Shown: one piece after another, positions 6,631 through 8,344 of the stretch
Layout: every line of letters starts with the position of its first letter
Position numbering within the stretch: the first letter of the stretch is position 1
From: Rhodocyclales bacterium
Lineage (GTDB): Bacteria; Pseudomonadota; Gammaproteobacteria; Burkholderiales; Rhodocyclaceae
NCBI GenBank assembly: GCA_021413665.1
Contig: JAIOPW010000011.1
Span: 1 to 8,344 of the forward strand
Reading direction: 5' to 3'
Length of the DNA: 8,344 bases
Program-made: the position numbers and the translations under genes
Notes under the pieces: generated by a model
Seen by the model: only the letters and a program-made list of their open reading frames with translations
Database searches by the model: none
What the model was told of the DNA's origin: nothing

Positions 6631-6648
6631 CCCGCCGCCGGCGGCGGG
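6631..6648. repeat. Perfect 18-bp GC-only palindrome upstream of the methyltransferase
   Basis: CCCGCCGCC (6631-6639) is followed directly by its exact reverse complement GGCGGCGGG (6640-6648). It lies between the DUF2782 terminator and the methyltransferase GTG, 26 bases before that start, inside the only space available for its 5' leader. No T-run follows, so it is not a second terminator. It could be a protein-binding site, a leader hairpin, or chance in GC-rich DNA. Confidence 0.7.
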
Positions 6649-6652
6649 AGCA

Positions 6653-6685
6653 TAAAAGGAAATCCCGGCGCTCGGCCGGGATTTC
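6653..6685 (-). terminator. Intrinsic terminator after the DUF2782 gene
   Basis: An 11-bp perfect stem pairs GAAATCCCGGC (6659-6669) with GCCGGGATTTC (6675-6685) around a 5-base loop. Read on the minus strand it is followed at once by CTTTTA (6658-6653), giving a short U-tract. It starts 18 bases past the DUF2782 stop, the expected place for ending the LOG-DUF2782 transcript. It should also separate that unit from the methyltransferase gene string. Confidence 0.85.
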
Positions 6686-6703
6686 GGGCCACGTGGCGAG
6701 GCT

Positions 6704-7036
6704 TCAAAACGTGCCTATCACCCACATTGGCACACGCAGTCCGGAATCGCGCGAATCCTGGCGGCTCCATTTGCCGTCGCCGGCGTTGTCAATCAGGTAA
6801 TAGGACACCCCGTGCGGCGGCGTGACTTTGAGCATGTAGAGCTTGCCGCTCATGCGGAATTCTTCGACCTTGTCCTCGCCGCGCTTGATGATGGTGACCT
6901 GCGGCTCCATTGATTCGTTCAGGAACCCCGCCGGCGGGGGAGGTGGCTCGGGAATCGGTTCCAGCTTCGGCGGTCGGGTCTGCGCGGCAACGTTCAAAGC
7001 CACGGCGGAAAGCAGTAAAACAATGAGGCGGCGCAT
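6704..7036 (-). CDS. DUF2782 family exported protein
   Basis: A 110-residue protein with a clear signal peptide: MRR, a hydrophobic core (LIVLLLSAVALNV), then a likely cleavage after VAA at residue 18. A proline-rich linker (residues about 22-37, PIPEPPPPP) leads into the conserved body PQVTIIKRGEDKVEEFRMSG, KLYMLKVTPPHGVSYYLID and a C-terminal VPMWVIGTF. This pattern fits DUF2782, small periplasmic proteins often found near polA in beta/gammaproteobacteria (from memory); the function is unknown. The ATG at 7036 has a good AAGGA site 6 bases upstream. The gene follows the LOG gene by 31 bases and is probably co-transcribed with it; a terminator follows its stop. Confidence 0.88.
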   Translation of the reverse strand: MRRLIVLLLSAVALNVAAQTRPPKLEPIPEPPPPPAGFLNESMEPQVTIIKRGEDKVEEFRMSGKLYMLKVTPPHGVSYYLIDNAGDGKWSRQDSRDSGLRVPMWVIGTF

Positions 7037-7042
7037 GGGGTG

Positions 7043-7047
7043 TCCTT
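7043..7047 (-). promoter_or_regulatory. Ribosome binding site of the DUF2782 gene
   Basis: AAGGA on the minus strand lies 6 bases before the ATG at 7036. It is one of the clearest Shine-Dalgarno sequences in the window and fixes the start. Confidence 0.75.
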
Positions 7048-7067
7048 AGGGAATTCTCGTCAGTTTA

Positions 7068-7820
7068 TCAAAGGTTAAGCAGCAATTCGTGCTCTTCCGG
7101 CAACTGGCCGAAGCCGTGTGTTTCGTAATGGTCGAAGATGGCCGCGACCACCGCGTCGGGATCGTCGATCACCTGGATCAGGTCCATGTCTTCGGGATTG
7201 ATCATGTTCTCCGCCACCAGTCGCGCCCGGAACCAGTCGAGCAGGCCAGCCCAGAACTGCGTGCCGACGAGGATCAGCGGAATCCGCGGGGTCTTGCCGG
7301 TCTGGATCAGGCTCAGGGCTTCAAGCAGCTCGTCCAGGGTGCCGAAGCCGCCGGGCATCACCACGTAAGCCGCGGCGACCTTGACGAACATGTACTTGCG
7401 GGCGAAGAAGTGGCGGAAGCTCTGCGAGATGTCCTGGTAATGGTTGGCCTGCTGTTCGTGCGGCAGCTGGATGTTGAGCCCGATGGACAGGCTCTTGCCT
7501 TCGAAAGCGCCCTTGTTGGCGGCCTCCATGACTCCGGGTCCGCCGCCGGAAACCACGGCGAAGCCGGCATCGGAGAGCAGGCGGGCGATTTTCTCGGTGA
7601 GCTGGTAGGTGGCGGAATCGCGCGCCGCGCGCGCGCTGCCGAAGATCGATACGGCCGGGCGCACCGCCGCCAGGCGTTCGGTCGCCTCGACGAACTCTGC
7701 CATAATGCCGAACACCCGCCAGGCTTCGCGCGCACTGGTCGCGGTCTGCCGGCCGGGCAAGGCTTCCAGGCCCTGCACGCCCTTCGACAGGCCCTTTGGT
7801 AACTTGTCCATTTCATTCAT
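7068..7820 (-). CDS. LOG family protein (TIGR00730; possible cytokinin-activating or nucleotide 5'-monophosphate phosphoribohydrolase)
   Basis: LOG-family enzymes cleave the N-glycosidic bond of nucleoside monophosphates, releasing a base and ribose 5-phosphate; several bacterial members act in nucleotide turnover. The 250-residue cytoplasmic protein has a Rossmann-like core with VSIFGSARA (57-65), SGGGPGVMEAANKGA (91-105), RKYMFVK (141-147) and the diagnostic PGGFGTLDELLE (156-167). An N-terminal extension of about 50 residues precedes the core, as in the longer group of the family. The ATG at 7820 was chosen because GGAGGA lies 10 bases upstream; a second in-frame ATG at 7811 is possible but too far from that site. 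DUF2782 follows after 31 bases. polA starts 16 bases away on the other strand. The exact substrate cannot be inferred from sequence alone. Confidence 0.92.
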   Translation of the reverse strand: MNEMDKLPKGLSKGVQGLEALPGRQTATSAREAWRVFGIMAEFVEATERLAAVRPAVSIFGSARAARDSATYQLTEKIARLLSDAGFAVVSGGGPGVMEAANKGAFEGKSLSIGLNIQLPHEQQANHYQDISQSFRHFFARKYMFVKVAAAYVVMPGGFGTLDELLEALSLIQTGKTPRIPLILVGTQFWAGLLDWFRARLVAENMINPEDMDLIQVIDDPDAVVAAIFDHYETHGFGQLPEEHELLLNL

Positions 7821-7830
7821 TCAGCATCGC

Positions 7831-7836
7831 TCCTCC
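7831..7836 (-). promoter_or_regulatory. Ribosome binding site of the LOG gene
   Basis: GGAGGA on the minus strand lies 10 bases before the ATG at 7820. Its complement, TCCTCC, directly touches the polA ATG on the plus strand, so polA has an anti-Shine-Dalgarno-like sequence where its own ribosome site would be expected. Confidence 0.7.
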
Positions 7837-8344
7837 ATGCCCACGCTCCTGCTCGTCGACGGCTCGTCCTACCTCTATCGGGCCTTTCACGCCCTGCCCG
7901 ACCTGCGCACGGCGGGCGGCGAACCGACGGGCGCGATCCGCGGCGTGCTGTCCATGCTGCGCGTGCTCGAAGCCGACTATAAGTCAGATTATCGAGGGCA
8001 AGACCTTCCGCGACGACTGGTATCCCGAGTACAAGGCGCACCGGCCGTCGATGCCGGAAGACCTGGTGGCGCAAATAGCGCCGCTGCATGAGTGCATCCG
8101 CGCCGCCGGCTGGCCGCTGTTGATGGTCGACGGCGTCGAGGCCGACGACGTGATCGGCACCCTGTCGCGGCAGGCAACGAATGCCGGCATCGACTGCGTG
8201 ATTTCGACCGGCGACAAGGACCTGACGCAACTGGTCAACCCGCATGTCCGGCTGGTCAATACCATGAGCAACGAAGTGCTCGACGAGGCCGGGGTCAAGG
8301 CCAAGTTCGGCGTCCCGCCCGAGCGCATCATCGATTACCTGGCG
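7837..8344 (+). pseudogene. polA: DNA polymerase I, N-terminal 5' nuclease region, frameshifted (or sequence error) and cut by the window end
   Basis: The ATG at 7837 opens with MPTLLLVDGSSYLYRAFHA, the standard Pol I 5'-nuclease start with the metal-binding Asp at residue 8. The frame matches Pol I up to about residue 52 (ADYKSDY), then reads unrelated residues and stops at 8089-8091 after 84 codons. From about 7994 the Pol I sequence resumes in the +1-shifted frame with GKTFRDDWYPEYKAHRP, then GVEADDVIGTLSR and ISTGDKDLTQL, and stays open to the window end. Compared with the family's xxVFDAxGKTFRD, the VFDA block is missing: about 24 bases are expected between the tyrosine codon and the GK codons and 4 are present, a net loss of about 20. 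The lost aspartate is a metal ligand of the nuclease (Asp63 in E. coli). A true mutation or an assembly/sequencing error are both possible. No ribosome site precedes the ATG. Confidence 0.88.

Noticed and set aside
7677..7706. Possible polA promoter inside the LOG gene, with CATAAT at 7701-7706 as -10
   Set aside because: The -10 is decent, but the only -35 at suitable spacing (TTCGGT at 7677) is poor, so it is not listed as a feature.
7089..7802. 237-codon plus-strand open frame opposite the LOG gene
   Set aside because: It mirrors the LOG coding region with no motif of its own and no ribosome site.
7976..7996. GATAAT and TATAGT on the minus strand in the AT-rich patch of polA as a LOG promoter
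   Set aside because: No -35 element stands at a normal distance, and the patch lies at a possible sequence error.

Overview
The window is GC-rich, gene-dense bacterial chromosome. It most resembles a betaproteobacterium of the Rhodocyclales/Nitrosomonadales type. That call rests on four things: the 'T. ferrooxidans-type' glutamate-cysteine ligase beside an ordinary glutathione synthetase, a regulatory-style PTS without sugar permease parts, an HPr that keeps both His15 and Ser46, and a DUF2782 gene close to polA. It is an inference from protein character, with no database search behind it.

Layout: bases 1-6604 form one tightly packed minus-strand gene string. In transcription order it reads: an N6-adenine DNA methyltransferase (GTG start at 6604), gshA, gshB, an ApbE-type flavin transferase lipoprotein, a 62-residue membrane-anchored protein, a mannose-family PTS EIIA, ptsH (HPr) and ptsI (enzyme I, cut by the window edge). 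Genes from gshA to EIIA are 3-9 bases apart or overlap, so translational coupling is likely. EIIA and ptsH are separated by 162 bases holding a strongly self-complementary, REP-like repeat. A second minus-strand unit, 7820-6704, carries a LOG/TIGR00730-family protein and a DUF2782 periplasmic protein, and ends in a good intrinsic terminator (about 6653-6685). polA starts at 7837 on the plus strand, head-to-head with the LOG gene and only 16 bases away, and leaves the window at its end.

How the genes work together: gshA and gshB are the two steps of glutathione synthesis. EIIA, HPr and EI form a phosphorelay (PEP to EI to HPr to EIIA) with no EIIB/EIIC here, so a regulatory role is more likely than sugar uptake. 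ApbE attaches FMN to exported redox proteins encoded elsewhere.

The points most worth a second look are a frameshift in polA, caused by an apparent net loss of about 20 bases that removes the FDA-motif aspartate of the 5' nuclease; the hairpin-rich repeat inside the PTS operon; a lone adenine methyltransferase heading the glutathione string; and a lysine in ApbE where the family normally has a metal-binding threonine. I see no CRISPR array, tRNA, rRNA, transposase or defence cluster, and no convincing evidence of a wholly new system.
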